NCBI RefSeq assembly: GCF_016774335.1
Contig: NZ_JAETWA010000045.1
Location: forward strand, 186,001 to 250,000
Length of the DNA stretch: 64,000 bases
Origin: Luteimonas saliphila
Lineage (GTDB): Bacteria > Pseudomonadota > Gammaproteobacteria > Xanthomonadales > Xanthomonadaceae
Direction of reading: 5' to 3'
The position numbers and the translations under genes were made by a program. Positions within the stretch are counted from its first letter, which is position 1. Every line of letters starts with the position of its first letter. The notes under the pieces were generated by a model, which did no database searches, was not told where the DNA came from, and was given only the letters and a program-made list of their open reading frames with translations. Shown in pieces: positions 1 to 7,997 of the stretch.

Positions 1-60
1 CAGCACGGCCTGCAGCGCGTGCAGGTTGCCGTGGACGTCCGAGATCGCGGCGATGCGCAT
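1..60 (-). CDS. Metallophosphoesterase family protein (5' end only)
   Basis: Partial gene running off the left edge. The reverse strand from 60 starts with ATG and reads MRIAAISDVHGNLHALQAVL. The D-V-H-G-N block is the first metal-binding motif of calcineurin-like phosphoesterases (YfcE/ApaH type). Only the first 20 residues are present, so substrate and length cannot be judged. It lies just downstream of, and on the same strand as, the aldehyde dehydrogenase gene with a 19-bp gap, so the two may be co-transcribed. Confidence 0.75.
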   Translation of the reverse strand, partial: MRIAAISDVHGNLHALQAVL

Positions 61-79
61 GGTGCGTGCGCCTGCGGGG

Positions 80-1615
80 TCAGAGGTCGAACTTGATGCC
101 CTGGGCGAGCGGCAGCGCGTCGGAGTAGTTGATGGTGTTGGTCTGGCGCCGCATGTAGGCCTTCCATGCGTCCGAACCCGACTCGCGGCCGCCGCCGGTC
201 TCCTTCTCGCCGCCGAAGGCGCCGCCGATCTCCGCGCCCGAGGTGCCGATGTTGACGTTGGCGATGCCGCAATCCGAGCCCGAGGCGGCGAGAAAGGCCT
301 CGGTGCGCTTGAGGTTGGTGGTGAAGATCGCCGACGACAGGCCCTGCGGCACCGCGTTCTGCATGTCGATGGCGTCGTCGAGCTCGCGGTACTTCATCAC
401 GTACAGGATCGGGGCGAAGGTTTCGTGCTGGACGATGTCGGCGTCGTTCGACAGGCCGGTGACCAGGGTCGGCAGCACGAAGTAGCCCTTGCGGTCGGTC
501 AGCGCGGCGCCGCCGGTCTCGATGGTGCCGCCGGCCGCCCTGGCCTTCTCCACGGCGTCGAGGTAGGCCTCGACCGCATCGCTGCTGTTGAGCGGACCCA
601 TCAGGTTGGCCGGATCGGTCGGGTCGCCGATCTTCTTGCCGACCTGTTCGTAGGCGGCGACCAGCCTGGCCAGCACGTCGTCGTAGATGGACTCGTGGAC
701 GAACAGGCGGCGCGTGCTGGTGCAGCGCTGGCCGGCGGTGCCGACCGCGCCGAACACGATGGCCGGGATCGCGAGCTTCAGGTCGGCGGTCTCGTCGACG
801 ATGATCGCGTTGTTGCCGCCCAGTTCCAGCAGGCTGCGGCCCATGCGGCGCGCGACGCGCTCGCCGACCTGGCGGCCGACCTTCGTGGAACCGGTGAAGC
901 TGACCAGCGCGATGCGCCTGTCGTCGACGAACTGCCGCGCGAGCTCGGTGCCGCCGTCGTTGAACAGGAAGAAGATGTCCGGGAAGCCGCCCTTGCGCAG
1001 CGCCTCGTTGCAGATCTTCATCGACGCGATCGCCGACAGCGGCGTCTTCGGCGACGGCTTCCAGATGCAGATGTCGCCGCACACGCCGGCGACGAACGCA
1101 TTCCACGCCCACACCGCGACCGGGAAGTTGAACGCGCTGATGATCCCGACCAGGCCGATCGGGTGCCACTGCTCGTACATGCGGTGGCCGGGGCGCTCGC
1201 TGTGCATGGTCAGGCCGTAGAGCTGGCGCGACAGGCCGACGGCGAACTCGCCGATGTCGATCATCTCCTGCACCTCGCCGTCGCCCTCGGGCTTGGACTT
1301 GCCCATCTCCAGCGCGACCAGCGAACCGAGCGCGTCCTTGTGTGCGCGCAACGCATCCGCGCACAGGCGGATCGCCTCGCCGCGGCGCGGTGCCGGGGTG
1401 GTGCGCCAGACCTTGAACGCGGCCTGCGCGCGTTCGACGATCAGCGCGTAGTCGGCTTGCGACGAGGCCCGCACCCGGCCCAGCACCTCGCCGGTGGTGG
1501 GGTTGACCGGCTCGAGCACGCCGGCGTCGGCGGTCTTCGACCACTCGCCGTTGCCGAGGTAGGTGCCGGATTCGTCGGCGCCGAGGCCGAGCGCGGTGAG
1601 GACGGGGTGGGTCAT
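80..1615 (-). CDS. amaB: ALDH7-type aldehyde dehydrogenase (likely alpha-aminoadipate semialdehyde dehydrogenase)
   Basis: A 511-residue NAD(P)-dependent aldehyde dehydrogenase. The nucleotide-fold [12 protein letters not shown], the general-base segment LELGGNN and the catalytic-cysteine segment [12 protein letters not shown] are visible. LELGGNN and GQRCT are typical of the ALDH7 (antiquitin) family, whose members oxidise alpha-aminoadipate semialdehyde in lysine breakdown or related semialdehydes. The start is the ATG at 1615 ([10 protein letters not shown]); an upstream in-frame extension to 1705 would run into the tRNA gene and is not credible. It is a host gene flanking the prophage. 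The exact substrate is inferred from family, so the gene symbol is tentative. Confidence 0.9.
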   Translation of the reverse strand: MTHPVLTALGLGADESGTYLGNGEWSKTADAGVLEPVNPTTGEVLGRVRASSQADYALIVERAQAAFKVWRTTPAPRRGEAIRLCADALRAHKDALGSLVALEMGKSKPEGDGEVQEMIDIGEFAVGLSRQLYGLTMHSERPGHRMYEQWHPIGLVGIISAFNFPVAVWAWNAFVAGVCGDICIWKPSPKTPLSAIASMKICNEALRKGGFPDIFFLFNDGGTELARQFVDDRRIALVSFTGSTKVGRQVGERVARRMGRSLLELGGNNAIIVDETADLKLAIPAIVFGAVGTAGQRCTSTRRLFVHESIYDDVLARLVAAYEQVGKKIGDPTDPANLMGPLNSSDAVEAYLDAVEKARAAGGTIETGGAALTDRKGYFVLPTLVTGLSNDADIVQHETFAPILYVMKYRELDDAIDMQNAVPQGLSSAIFTTNLKRTEAFLAASGSDCGIANVNIGTSGAEIGGAFGGEKETGGGRESGSDAWKAYMRRQTNTINYSDALPLAQGIKFDL

Positions 1616-1677
1616 GGCGATGGGAACTCCTGTGCGCCGCGGGGCCGCGGGGCGGCACGGTCGGCTCGTGTGAAGGG

Positions 1678-1754
1678 TGGCGCCCCCGGCGCGATTCGAA
1701 CGCACGACCTTCCCCTTAGGAGGGGGACGCTCTATCCAGCTGAGCTACGGGGGC
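1678..1754 (-). tRNA. tRNA-Arg (anticodon CCU), prophage attachment gene
   Basis: A 77-nt cloverleaf on the reverse strand: 5' GCCCCCG pairs with CGGGGGC near the 3' end, followed by G and an encoded CCA (1678-1680). The anticodon loop CTCCTAA gives CCU, reading AGG. The 5' half (1716-1754) is identical to a second copy at 53249-53287, so this tRNA is the integration site. The intact copy sits at the integrase end of the prophage. Its 5' half and everything upstream now come from phage DNA. Confidence 0.97.
1716..1754. repeat. attL core (39 bp, 5' half of tRNA-Arg)
   Basis: Direct repeat identical to 53249-53287. It runs from the anticodon loop to the first base of the tRNA. Flanks differ on both sides (C at 1715 against T at 53248; TTGTTT against CAAGTG), which sets the boundaries. 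Confidence 0.93.
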
Positions 1755-1778
1755 TTGTTTAAAATCAACCTGTTACGT

Positions 1779-1807
1779 TTGGCTGTGCTTTTTTACTGTG
1801 CTATCGT
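1779..1807 (+). promoter_or_regulatory. Candidate sigma-70 promoter for the attL-edge gene
   Basis: TTGGCT at 1779-1784, a 17-bp spacer, and TATCGT at 1802-1807. The predicted start of transcription, about 7 bp on, falls on the ATG at 1814, suggesting a leaderless message. Confidence 0.45.
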
Positions 1808-1813
1808 TTAGCA

Positions 1814-2383
1814 ATGGGCCTATACCTTCAGCACCTTTCAGAGCCGGACGACGGCATGAGGCTGATCGCCTCAGCAAAGAGCTACACGATGTACCAGCGC
1901 GCCAACGGCACATGGTACGTAAACTTTCGCGCGGGCGGGAGGCAGGTCAGGCTATCGACAGGGCGAAACGCATACGAGGAAGCTCGCGCACTTGTGGAGA
2001 CTTTCCGCGCCGCCCCCGTTAAAGATGCGCGACCGGTTGACGACAAGCACCTTTACCGGATGATCGAACGCGCTAGATACAAGCATCGGAATAAGGCAAC
2101 TCCGTTCGGTTTGACCATTGGCCTGCTTCGCGAGATTGCCGGAAGATGCAAGGGCCACTGCGAGGTAACCGGCCATGCGCTGGAGGATTCTGGCCCATTC
2201 CGCCCGTCCCTAGACCGAATAGTCCCCGAGCTTGGGTACGTCCCCGGGAACGTTCGGATCGTGTGTCTCATCACCAATACCGGCATGCTTCATTACGGTG
2301 AGGCGGCTTTCGCCGAGCTTGCTATTGCCTACTGCCGGAACCGCGGGCTTTTGCCGCCCGCCCCCAGCCAGCCATCGAATTGA
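1814..2383 (+). CDS. Integrase-arm-like / HNH-like two-part protein of unknown function
   Basis: A 189-residue protein at the extreme left edge of the prophage, convergent with integrase and overlapping its end by 62 bp. Residues about 26-60 (MYQRANGTWYVNFRAGGRQV and onward) resemble the AP2-like arm-binding N-terminus of tyrosine integrases. Residues about 115-155 carry CEVTG, SLDRI and GYVPGNVRIVC, a pattern seen in compact HNH-type nucleases whose metal site uses Cys, Asp and Asn. The ATG at 1814 sits at the predicted +1 of a promoter; ATG 1889, preceded by AAAGAG, is an alternative start. Nuclease activity is inference. Confidence 0.65.
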   Translation: MGLYLQHLSEPDDGMRLIASAKSYTMYQRANGTWYVNFRAGGRQVRLSTGRNAYEEARALVETFRAAPVKDARPVDDKHLYRMIERARYKHRNKATPFGLTIGLLREIAGRCKGHCEVTGHALEDSGPFRPSLDRIVPELGYVPGNVRIVCLITNTGMLHYGEAAFAELAIAYCRNRGLLPPAPSQPSN

Positions 2384-3311
2384 CCGCAGCCCGTCCGTAG
2401 TCCGGGGCGTGGTGGGCGTATTGCTCCGTGACCGTGATGGACGAATGCCCGGCCAGCCGCTTGATTTCGTGCAGGCTGACCCCCGACTGCGCCAGTGACG
2501 TACAGAAGGTGTGCCGGAGCCAGTGCAGGGAGCCGCCCACGCCCACGTAATCGGCGTCTGCACGGAACCAGTCGCCCAACGTGTCCTTGTGACACTCGAC
2601 CAGTAGGTCGCCGCCTAGCGCCCGCAGAGCGCGCTTGGCGTAGGGGTTAAGCGGGATCGCCCGCCACTTGCCCGACTTCGTACGGCCCTCGGCCGACGAC
2701 TCCACCAGCAGGACGCCATCGCGGCAGTCCTCGCGTCTAGCTTTCACCATCTCCCCCCGTCTGACCCCCGTTGCCGCCATGAACACCCAGGCCGCGCCGT
2801 GGCGCGTGCCCGCCAGCTTGCGTAGTTGTTCGGGCCGAAAGTAGGGCGGCGCTCGACTCGTGAGGCTCTTGGGGATGTTAACCCCCTCCATTGGGCTCAG
2901 GGCCAGCGTGCGCTGCTTCACGGCACGCCGGAACGCGGCGCGTGCCAGCTTGAGGGCTTTCTCGGCTTGGCCCTTGGCGGTCTGTCTGTGCGCCCACGCC
3001 TCGATCATGGCGGCGGGCAGCCCCTCGGCGGGGAGTCGGTCGAACTGTGCACGGAAGGGCTTGAGGGCGCTCAGGGCGCGCCTGTACGTCGTGGGGCGGG
3101 CGTCCCTGTACCAGTCGAGGTAGCCGTCCAGCACGACCCCCACGGCGACGCCACGGGTGGGTGTGATTAGCCCGTGGAGCTGGGCCTCTTTCTCGGCACG
3201 AAGGGCCTCCGCCTGCCGTCTCTCAATTTGTCCGAGAGAGACCCGGTGCTGCCGGCCGTCAGACCGCCAATTGAGATAGTAGGCGTCGCCGCGCTTGTAG
3301 AGGGTTGCCAC
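2322..3311 (-). CDS. int: Tyrosine-family phage integrase
   Basis: Site-specific recombinase that would insert and excise the prophage at tRNA-Arg. The N-terminus (VATLYKRGDAYYLNWRSDGR) is an arm-binding domain, followed by a core-binding SAM-like domain and a catalytic domain. Catalytic residues visible are Arg in ATGVRRGE, Lys in TKSGKW, His-Trp-Leu-Arg in HWLRHTF, His in LAGHSS and the nucleophile Tyr in VTEQYAHH. I chose the GTG at 3311 because the arm domain starts there; ATG 3416 would add about 35 residues of low-complexity sequence. It lies next to attL, as expected. Confidence 0.93.
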   Translation of the reverse strand: MATLYKRGDAYYLNWRSDGRQHRVSLGQIERRQAEALRAEKEAQLHGLITPTRGVAVGVVLDGYLDWYRDARPTTYRRALSALKPFRAQFDRLPAEGLPAAMIEAWAHRQTAKGQAEKALKLARAAFRRAVKQRTLALSPMEGVNIPKSLTSRAPPYFRPEQLRKLAGTRHGAAWVFMAATGVRRGEMVKARREDCRDGVLLVESSAEGRTKSGKWRAIPLNPYAKRALRALGGDLLVECHKDTLGDWFRADADYVGVGGSLHWLRHTFCTSLAQSGVSLHEIKRLAGHSSITVTEQYAHHAPDYGRAAVNSMAGWGRAAKARGSGSRQ

Positions 3312-3472
3312 GGTCGGGAGAGTAGGGCCGCGTCGATGGTGGGGCGATGATAGACCTTCCGGCCGCCGGAGTTGCTGGCCGGCAGCCCCATCTTGCGGAA
3401 CGCCCACAGGCTGCATTTGGCGTACTCGGCCGCCTCGGGCTCCGTCAGCCAGTCCGAAAACCTCTCACCCAC
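3167..3472 (-). CDS. Xis/AlpA-like helix-turn-helix protein
   Basis: A 101-residue protein starting at GTG 3472. Residues 9-50 (LTEPEAAEYAKCSLWAFRKM, then GRKVYHRPTIDAAL) match the MerR-type winged-helix fold of AlpA and small excisionases. Such proteins bend att DNA and steer integrase towards excision. The second half (residues about 56-101) overlaps the integrase reading frame by 145 bp and has no recognisable domain. The gene ends the leftward early operon, so int expression may be coupled to it. Confidence 0.7.
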   Translation of the reverse strand: MGERFSDWLTEPEAAEYAKCSLWAFRKMGLPASNSGGRKVYHRPTIDAALLSRPWQPSTSAATPTISIGGLTAGSTGSLSDKLRDGRRRPFVPRKRPSSTG

Positions 3473-3701
3473 CGCCCGCCTCCCCCGTCAGGGCCTGGCG
3501 GGCTTCCCGGCCGTACTTGTCGTGCAGCCACCGCACAGAGCGGCCGACTGCGCCTTGGTAATCGCCCGTCAGCATCCACGGCTGTTGCCAGTGCATGACC
3601 ACCTGTTCGAGCGCTGCCATCAGCTCCGGTTCGGTCATGTTGCCAATGACCACTCGCATCTCGGCCGGCGTGCACGGGCCGGCGCCAGGGACGTTATCCA
3701 C
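3465..3701 (-). CDS. Small phage protein, unknown
   Basis: A 78-residue protein from GTG 3701, chosen because GGGGAGG lies just upstream; a longer frame to 3731 has no such site. The sequence (EPELMAALEQVVMHWQQPWM) looks helical and has no known domain. It overlaps the Xis-like gene by 8 bp in the leftward operon. Confidence 0.65.
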   Translation of the reverse strand: MDNVPGAGPCTPAEMRVVIGNMTEPELMAALEQVVMHWQQPWMLTGDYQGAVGRSVRWLHDKYGREARQALTGEAGGG

Positions 3702-3951
3702 GCGACCTCCCCTCCGCGCTGCCGGCGGCATCCAGCGGGACGAGGGCCTGGGTCATGTCCGCGATGTCGGCCGCATCGTTCAACGCTTTGGCGAGCGCTC
3801 TCGCATTAGCTGGGGAGATGTACCCGATGCTTACCGAAAGGTCGCCGCCTGCAGACAAGTGAATCGAATCACTCGCGTAGAACGGAACGGTCACGGTTGC
3901 GCCTACGTCGGAGGTCAGATCGACGCTGCTGGAATACGGGTCTTCTGTCAC
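3694..3951 (-). CDS. Small phage protein, unknown
   Basis: 85 residues, acidic, with a beta-rich middle (VTVPFYASDSIHLSAGGDLS) and a helical segment (SPANARALAKALNDAADIAD). No known family recognised. Start ATG 3951 overlaps the stop of the upstream gene (3948) in the ATGA style that runs through this operon. Confidence 0.7.
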   Translation of the reverse strand: MTEDPYSSSVDLTSDVGATVTVPFYASDSIHLSAGGDLSVSIGYISPANARALAKALNDAADIADMTQALVPLDAAGSAEGRSRG

Positions 3952-4439
3952 GTCGTCTCTCCCGGTTGCGCGGCGTTGGTGGATAGGAGTTCGTCGATCT
4001 GCTCAGCGCGCCGCTGGCAATGTCGCGGCCACGTATCGTTTGGCTGCGGACCGTGCGCCCCAGTTCGGCACCACTCCCGATATGCATCCTCGGACAAGCC
4101 GAGCGCATGTTCGTAATCGCTACGGCACTCCCGCAACGCCTCCGCCAGCCGCTCGTTGCGTTGCAGTAGTTCCGACTGCTGTTCGCGCCCGGAATCCACC
4201 ACGCCTCGAAGGAACGCCACATCCGCCCGCAACTCATCCTCCCGTGCCTGCGCGGATGCGAGGGCGGCGGTGACGTTGGCGCGGGCGTATTCCTTGATGC
4301 GCTCGAACACAAGCTGCCAACGATGCAGGCGGACAGGTTCGGAAACTCCGTCCAACCGAGCGCACCCGTACTCCCCGAGCGCGTCGATCAATTCCTGCGG
4401 CAACGGCAGCAGCGCGACATCCTGCGGGCGGGCGGTCAT
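3948..4439 (-). CDS. Coiled-coil phage protein, unknown
   Basis: 163 residues from ATG 4439. A long charged helical stretch (about residues 50-115, ALASAQAREDELRADVAFLR and following) predicts a coiled coil. No catalytic motif seen. It overlaps its neighbours by four bases on each side. Confidence 0.7.
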   Translation of the reverse strand: MTARPQDVALLPLPQELIDALGEYGCARLDGVSEPVRLHRWQLVFERIKEYARANVTAALASAQAREDELRADVAFLRGVVDSGREQQSELLQRNERLAEALRECRSDYEHALGLSEDAYREWCRTGAHGPQPNDTWPRHCQRRAEQIDELLSTNAAQPGETT

Positions 4440-4744
4440 GGCCGCATTACCTTCACGTCCCAGCCGAAACATTCCCGCACGTCCTGCTGCGCCTGTTCGG
4501 TCGTTTGTCCGTTGACGGGCTTGAATGTGATCCCGTCGCCTTCGGGGAAGCACGAGGCCCAATAGCCCCTCTGCCGGAAGGCGTCCATCGCCTCGGAATT
4601 TCCGTATTGGCCGGACTTGAAATGAACCCCGCCGCCAACTGGATGGGCGGCTGGGAACTTGCCACCGTTCATGGGGAACGCACCTTCCCATGCCAGGTTG
4701 CCCATGCCCTTTCCTTCCATGTAGCCAAAATACTTGATCTTCAT
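4436..4744 (-). CDS. Phage protein, unknown
   Basis: 102 residues, rich in Gly and aromatics (MKIKYFGYMEGKGMGNLAWE), with a central FRQRGYWASCFPEGDG segment. No family recognised. Overlaps upstream and downstream genes by four bases. Confidence 0.7.
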   Translation of the reverse strand: MKIKYFGYMEGKGMGNLAWEGAFPMNGGKFPAAHPVGGGVHFKSGQYGNSEAMDAFRQRGYWASCFPEGDGITFKPVNGQTTEQAQQDVRECFGWDVKVMRP

Positions 4745-5910
4745 GGCTTGCCTCCCGCCGCATCGTCGCCGGGCGGGGTGGCTGCGTGGATCATGCTCTG
4801 ATAAATGATCGCAACCTTGTTCGGTGAGTTGCCAAACATGATTCCGGCTTCAATCATTTCCCGCGTCGGCTCAACCGGCACCAGCTTCAACCCATCCCCC
4901 GGTGCAGATAGGGCGTTGAACAACGCTGCGTGTGCGGCCTGCTTTCCGATGCGGATGTCGAACTCGCCGCCAAGATAGTCGTCTAAACGACGGGCCATCG
5001 CTTCTGTCACTCTAGGAAACCCATCCCCCGGCGCGGCTTGGGCGGGCTGCTGGGTGAGGCTGAGCCGCAGGCGATTGAGGTATTCCCCGATGGCCCAATA
5101 CACGGCCTCAACGGCATCCTCAGCATCAGAATTGTGTGTAGGCCAATCACGATAGCGTGCACGCAGTCTTGCTTCCAATGCCTCCACCCCCACCGGCGCG
5201 CTCGGGGGTGCGGCACACGGGCATTTGCCAGAGTCGCGTAGGCCGCGTTCGTAGCCCTTGATTTCCTCGCGCTCCAACGCCAGGCGATGCTGCGTCTCCA
5301 TGCCTCGCATCGCGCGGTGGCACGCGGCATCTTCTTCCGCGTAGTCCGCTTCCTTTGCCTCCATGCGGCGGTACTCTGCCGGGTCGATCTGGCACGCTGG
5401 CAGGTGATGCAACTTCGTGCCGAAGTGACCCGCTGCGGCTTCCTGGTCGGTGAATGCCTCGTCGCAGTGGAAGCAGCGCCACACCTCCCCGCCACCCTCC
5501 TGCACGGGCTGCTGCACGCCACCGTTACTTACACCGCCCACGCCCGGCTGAGTAACGGGAGGCTGCGCGGCGGTGAGGGCGAAGACGAATTGCTCCGCTG
5601 CACCTGTTGGCGCCCATCTGCCGCGTCCTGTCTTTTCCAGCAGGCCAAGCGTGGTCATGGCATCGAGCATCGGACGCCCTACACCGCAGTCCACCCCCTC
5701 GTCTGCGGCTGATAGGCAATGCTCGGTCGCGTGCAACAGCCGGCGCACGGCTTCCGGAATCACATCCACCACGCCCCGCGCCTCGGGCTGCTCGCGCAGG
5801 GCTGCGACGATCTCGTCGTAAAGGTCTGCCGGAAGCGATACATCATGGTCCGATAGCATCTCGTCCAGCCGCAGTTTTGCAATGTAGGTCTTGCGATCAA
5901 CGCTGCCCAT
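4741..5910 (-). CDS. Large phage early protein with one zinc-finger-like segment
   Basis: 389 residues, the largest gene in this part of the operon. Around residues 145-170 the pattern CFHCDEAFTDQEAAAGHF followed by KLHH has the C-x2-C...H-x3/4-H spacing of a C2H2 finger. The C-terminal half contains repeated helical segments and the phrase EPTREMIEAGIMFG, a short motif common in small phage early proteins of mosaic origin. No enzyme motif seen; function unknown. Confidence 0.7.
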   Translation of the reverse strand: MGSVDRKTYIAKLRLDEMLSDHDVSLPADLYDEIVAALREQPEARGVVDVIPEAVRRLLHATEHCLSAADEGVDCGVGRPMLDAMTTLGLLEKTGRGRWAPTGAAEQFVFALTAAQPPVTQPGVGGVSNGGVQQPVQEGGGEVWRCFHCDEAFTDQEAAAGHFGTKLHHLPACQIDPAEYRRMEAKEADYAEEDAACHRAMRGMETQHRLALEREEIKGYERGLRDSGKCPCAAPPSAPVGVEALEARLRARYRDWPTHNSDAEDAVEAVYWAIGEYLNRLRLSLTQQPAQAAPGDGFPRVTEAMARRLDDYLGGEFDIRIGKQAAHAALFNALSAPGDGLKLVPVEPTREMIEAGIMFGNSPNKVAIIYQSMIHAATPPGDDAAGGKP

Positions 5911-6193
5911 GGTCTGATCCTTCCTTGCCGGGAGTAAGTCCGGCTATGTCGATGCTGACCCATCGATCCACGATGTCTTGGAGCAGTTCCGGATGGGTTC
6001 CCGCGTCGCGCAGACTTCTGGCATATCCGATGATCGCCGCGCGAGCGTGCGGATCGTGCGTCACGTCCAGCACGAAGTACTCGCAGCCTTCGTGCTTGCC
6101 ACCGGGCTGGTCGCTGCCGTCCGTTCGGATCACGTCAAACTTGCGATACAGGCCCTGCTCGGTGTTCGGCTTGTCCGGATCACGGTCATTCAT
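5897..6193 (-). CDS. Phage protein, unknown
   Basis: 98 residues. The segment GCEYFVLDVTHDPHARAAII resembles small phage proteins of mixed families that begin YRKFxVxRTDGSD, frequent in early operons of Pseudomonas and Xanthomonas phages. No activity can be assigned. Overlaps the next gene by 14 bp. Confidence 0.7.
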   Translation of the reverse strand: MNDRDPDKPNTEQGLYRKFDVIRTDGSDQPGGKHEGCEYFVLDVTHDPHARAAIIGYARSLRDAGTHPELLQDIVDRWVSIDIAGLTPGKEGSDHGQR

Positions 6194-6629
6194 GGTCGGC
6201 TCCTTTCGGGATCAGAGCGGCGAGTTCGTCGGCCCATCGCTTGGCGTCTCGCGCGCAACCCAGCTGCGCGTCGCTGTCCCAATCTGCTGCCGCACCCTCC
6301 ATTTCCTCCACCAACCGTTCCAGCGCATCGGCGGGCACGGCGGCGGGTGGGCGGGTGTAGAGTTGATGCCTGCCTGCACAGAGCCGGAAGCGACCCGTCT
6401 CGGTTAATCGCAGCGGCGCGTCAGGCCACTCCATCCCTTCGCTTGCTTCGGTCAAGGTCAGCTCCGCAACAACCTCCCCCGCGCTGGCTGCGGTGTGGGC
6501 GGCGATGGCGGCGCGCCATGCGTCTTTCGCAAGCTGCTCGGGGTCTTTGGGGCCTCCGCAGCCGTCATATACCGCGTACCACTCGGAAAACGCAGCCTCC
6601 GCCGCTGCCGCTTCGTTGTCTGTGGTCAT
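6186..6629 (-). CDS. Phage protein, unknown
   Basis: 147 residues from ATG 6629 (MTTDNEAAAAEAAFSEWYAV), whose start overlaps the stop of the exonuclease gene. The N-terminal AAFSEWYAVY...AWRAAIAAH pattern recurs in many phage early proteins of unknown role. An extended frame to 6881 lies inside the exonuclease gene and was rejected. Confidence 0.7.
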   Translation of the reverse strand: MTTDNEAAAAEAAFSEWYAVYDGCGGPKDPEQLAKDAWRAAIAAHTAASAGEVVAELTLTEASEGMEWPDAPLRLTETGRFRLCAGRHQLYTRPPAAVPADALERLVEEMEGAAADWDSDAQLGCARDAKRWADELAALIPKGADHE

Positions 6630-7321
6630 GCTGCTCTCCGCTTGATTCCGTAGTCGAATCCGTAGGCCGCCCGCAGGTGCTTGAACATCTCCCAAGCGTC
6701 GTCTAGTTCGGCGTAATGGTGGTGGGCAAAGTCCCCGTGATCCTTGCTGAACCGGCACAGGTGGAAGCCGCCGACCAACACCTGATCCGGGTGGTTCACT
6801 TCCCACAGGTGGCGGTAGGCCGCCAGTTGCAGCAGGTAGTCGGAATACACCGCGTTGCTGGTCTTCCAGTCCACCAGACACAGTTGGCCGTCAACGATCC
6901 CGATGGCGTCCGGAGTTCCCGCGAACCTGTATTCCTCGCTGATCAGCGGGAGTTCCTGGTGCAGGATTTCCAGCTTGGACATGCGCGCCCAGCGCTGATA
7001 GTTGTCGAACGATGATCGAGCCTTCGCCCGCTGGTCGTCGGGGAGTTCGAGGTATGACGCCACCATTTCCGGCTTCCCGCCGTTAATGCTGACCTCGACC
7101 ATGGCGTGCGCTGCTGTGCCGATATCTGCGGCCTTGGAGGTTTCGGCGTAGAGGCTGGCCGGGGCTTCCTGCCCCAGCGCCTCCATCCGTCCGTGTTCGC
7201 GCCCCTGCGAATAGGCCCACTTCATCAGCGCCCCCGAATCCTTGAACCGGGAGAGGATGGTGGTGACGGACGGGATGCGAACCCCGTCCGCCGCGCGGTA
7301 GCCTTGCCGTGGCGTAGGCAT
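6626..7321 (-). CDS. PD-(D/E)XK exonuclease (RecB/Cas4-like)
   Basis: 231 residues. The active-site pattern GTPDAIGIVDGQLCLVDWKT provides the Asp and the D-x-K of the PD-(D/E)XK fold, followed by the RecB-type motif YLLQLAAYRHLW. Such proteins are the 5'-3' exonuclease partner in phage recombination modules. The upstream neighbour (7323-7943) ends in an SSB-like tail, which supports a DNA-recombination role. Start ATG 7321 (MPTPRQGYRAADGVRIPSVT) lies directly after the upstream stop. No Red-beta/RecT-like annealing protein was recognised beside it. Confidence 0.85.
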   Translation of the reverse strand: MPTPRQGYRAADGVRIPSVTTILSRFKDSGALMKWAYSQGREHGRMEALGQEAPASLYAETSKAADIGTAAHAMVEVSINGGKPEMVASYLELPDDQRAKARSSFDNYQRWARMSKLEILHQELPLISEEYRFAGTPDAIGIVDGQLCLVDWKTSNAVYSDYLLQLAAYRHLWEVNHPDQVLVGGFHLCRFSKDHGDFAHHHYAELDDAWEMFKHLRAAYGFDYGIKRRAA

Positions 7322-7322
7322 G

Positions 7323-7943
7323 TCAGAACGGAATATCGTCGTCGCGGAAGTCATCGCTTCCGGCGTGGGATTCGCTGCCGCCCGGCTTGCTCGGTCGCAA
7401 CTGTCCCTCGATCTTCTCGCGCAGCCACTTGGGCAACGCTTCCAGTTCCTTCGATCCGCAACTGTCATCGAAGTACAACAGCGGGTTCTCAGCTTCCGGC
7501 GGGTCCATGCCCTTGGGCATCTTGCCGATGCCGGCGATGTTGCTGTACGTCTTGCCGCCGCTCTCGGACTCGATGACGGACAGCATGGCCGCCTTGCCCA
7601 GCAGGGCCGACACGTCGAACGCCGCAGCCTCATCGTCGGTGAACGCCTTGCCGCGCCAGCCTTCCAGGTGCTTGCGCAGCGTCGCTTTCTCGTTCATGGA
7701 TGCCGTATAAAAGCTACCGATGGTCAGCGGCCCCTCGACTTGCTTGCCGTCCTTTTCGTACTCGACTCGCTCGGCGGGAATCTCGAAGCGCACGTAAATC
7801 TTCCGCTTCGGCGCCGGGAATGCCTGGGAGCCGGGTTGCAGGCCGCAGTCGGCCACAAGGTTGCACACGGCGATATGGGAGCCTGCCGGTGCGCGCTTGA
7901 AGTCGCCGCCACCGGAGCCGCCAACAGGGAGTGTCAAAGCCAT
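7323..7943 (-). CDS. Phage single-strand-DNA-binding-like protein with SSB-type acidic tail
   Basis: 206 residues. The middle (KRKIYVRFEIPAERVEYEKD) resembles phage proteins found beside exonucleases. The last residues DFRDDDIPF match the acidic tip of bacterial SSB (DDDIPF in E. coli), preceded by a Gly/Ser-rich linker. In SSB this tip recruits host repair and replication proteins. I infer a phage SSB or annealing cofactor; the OB fold itself is not certain by eye. Confidence 0.75.
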   Translation of the reverse strand: MALTLPVGGSGGGDFKRAPAGSHIAVCNLVADCGLQPGSQAFPAPKRKIYVRFEIPAERVEYEKDGKQVEGPLTIGSFYTASMNEKATLRKHLEGWRGKAFTDDEAAAFDVSALLGKAAMLSVIESESGGKTYSNIAGIGKMPKGMDPPEAENPLLYFDDSCGSKELEALPKWLREKIEGQLRPSKPGGSESHAGSDDFRDDDIPF

Positions 7944-7997
7944 TTCATCACCTTCATTCAGAGATATGCCCGGAACCTGCCGGGACAGGTCGCAGCC

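Noticed and set aside
26-1762. Long plus-strand open frame opposite the aldehyde dehydrogenase
   Set aside because: Antisense shadow of a GC-rich gene; runs through the tRNA and shows no domain.
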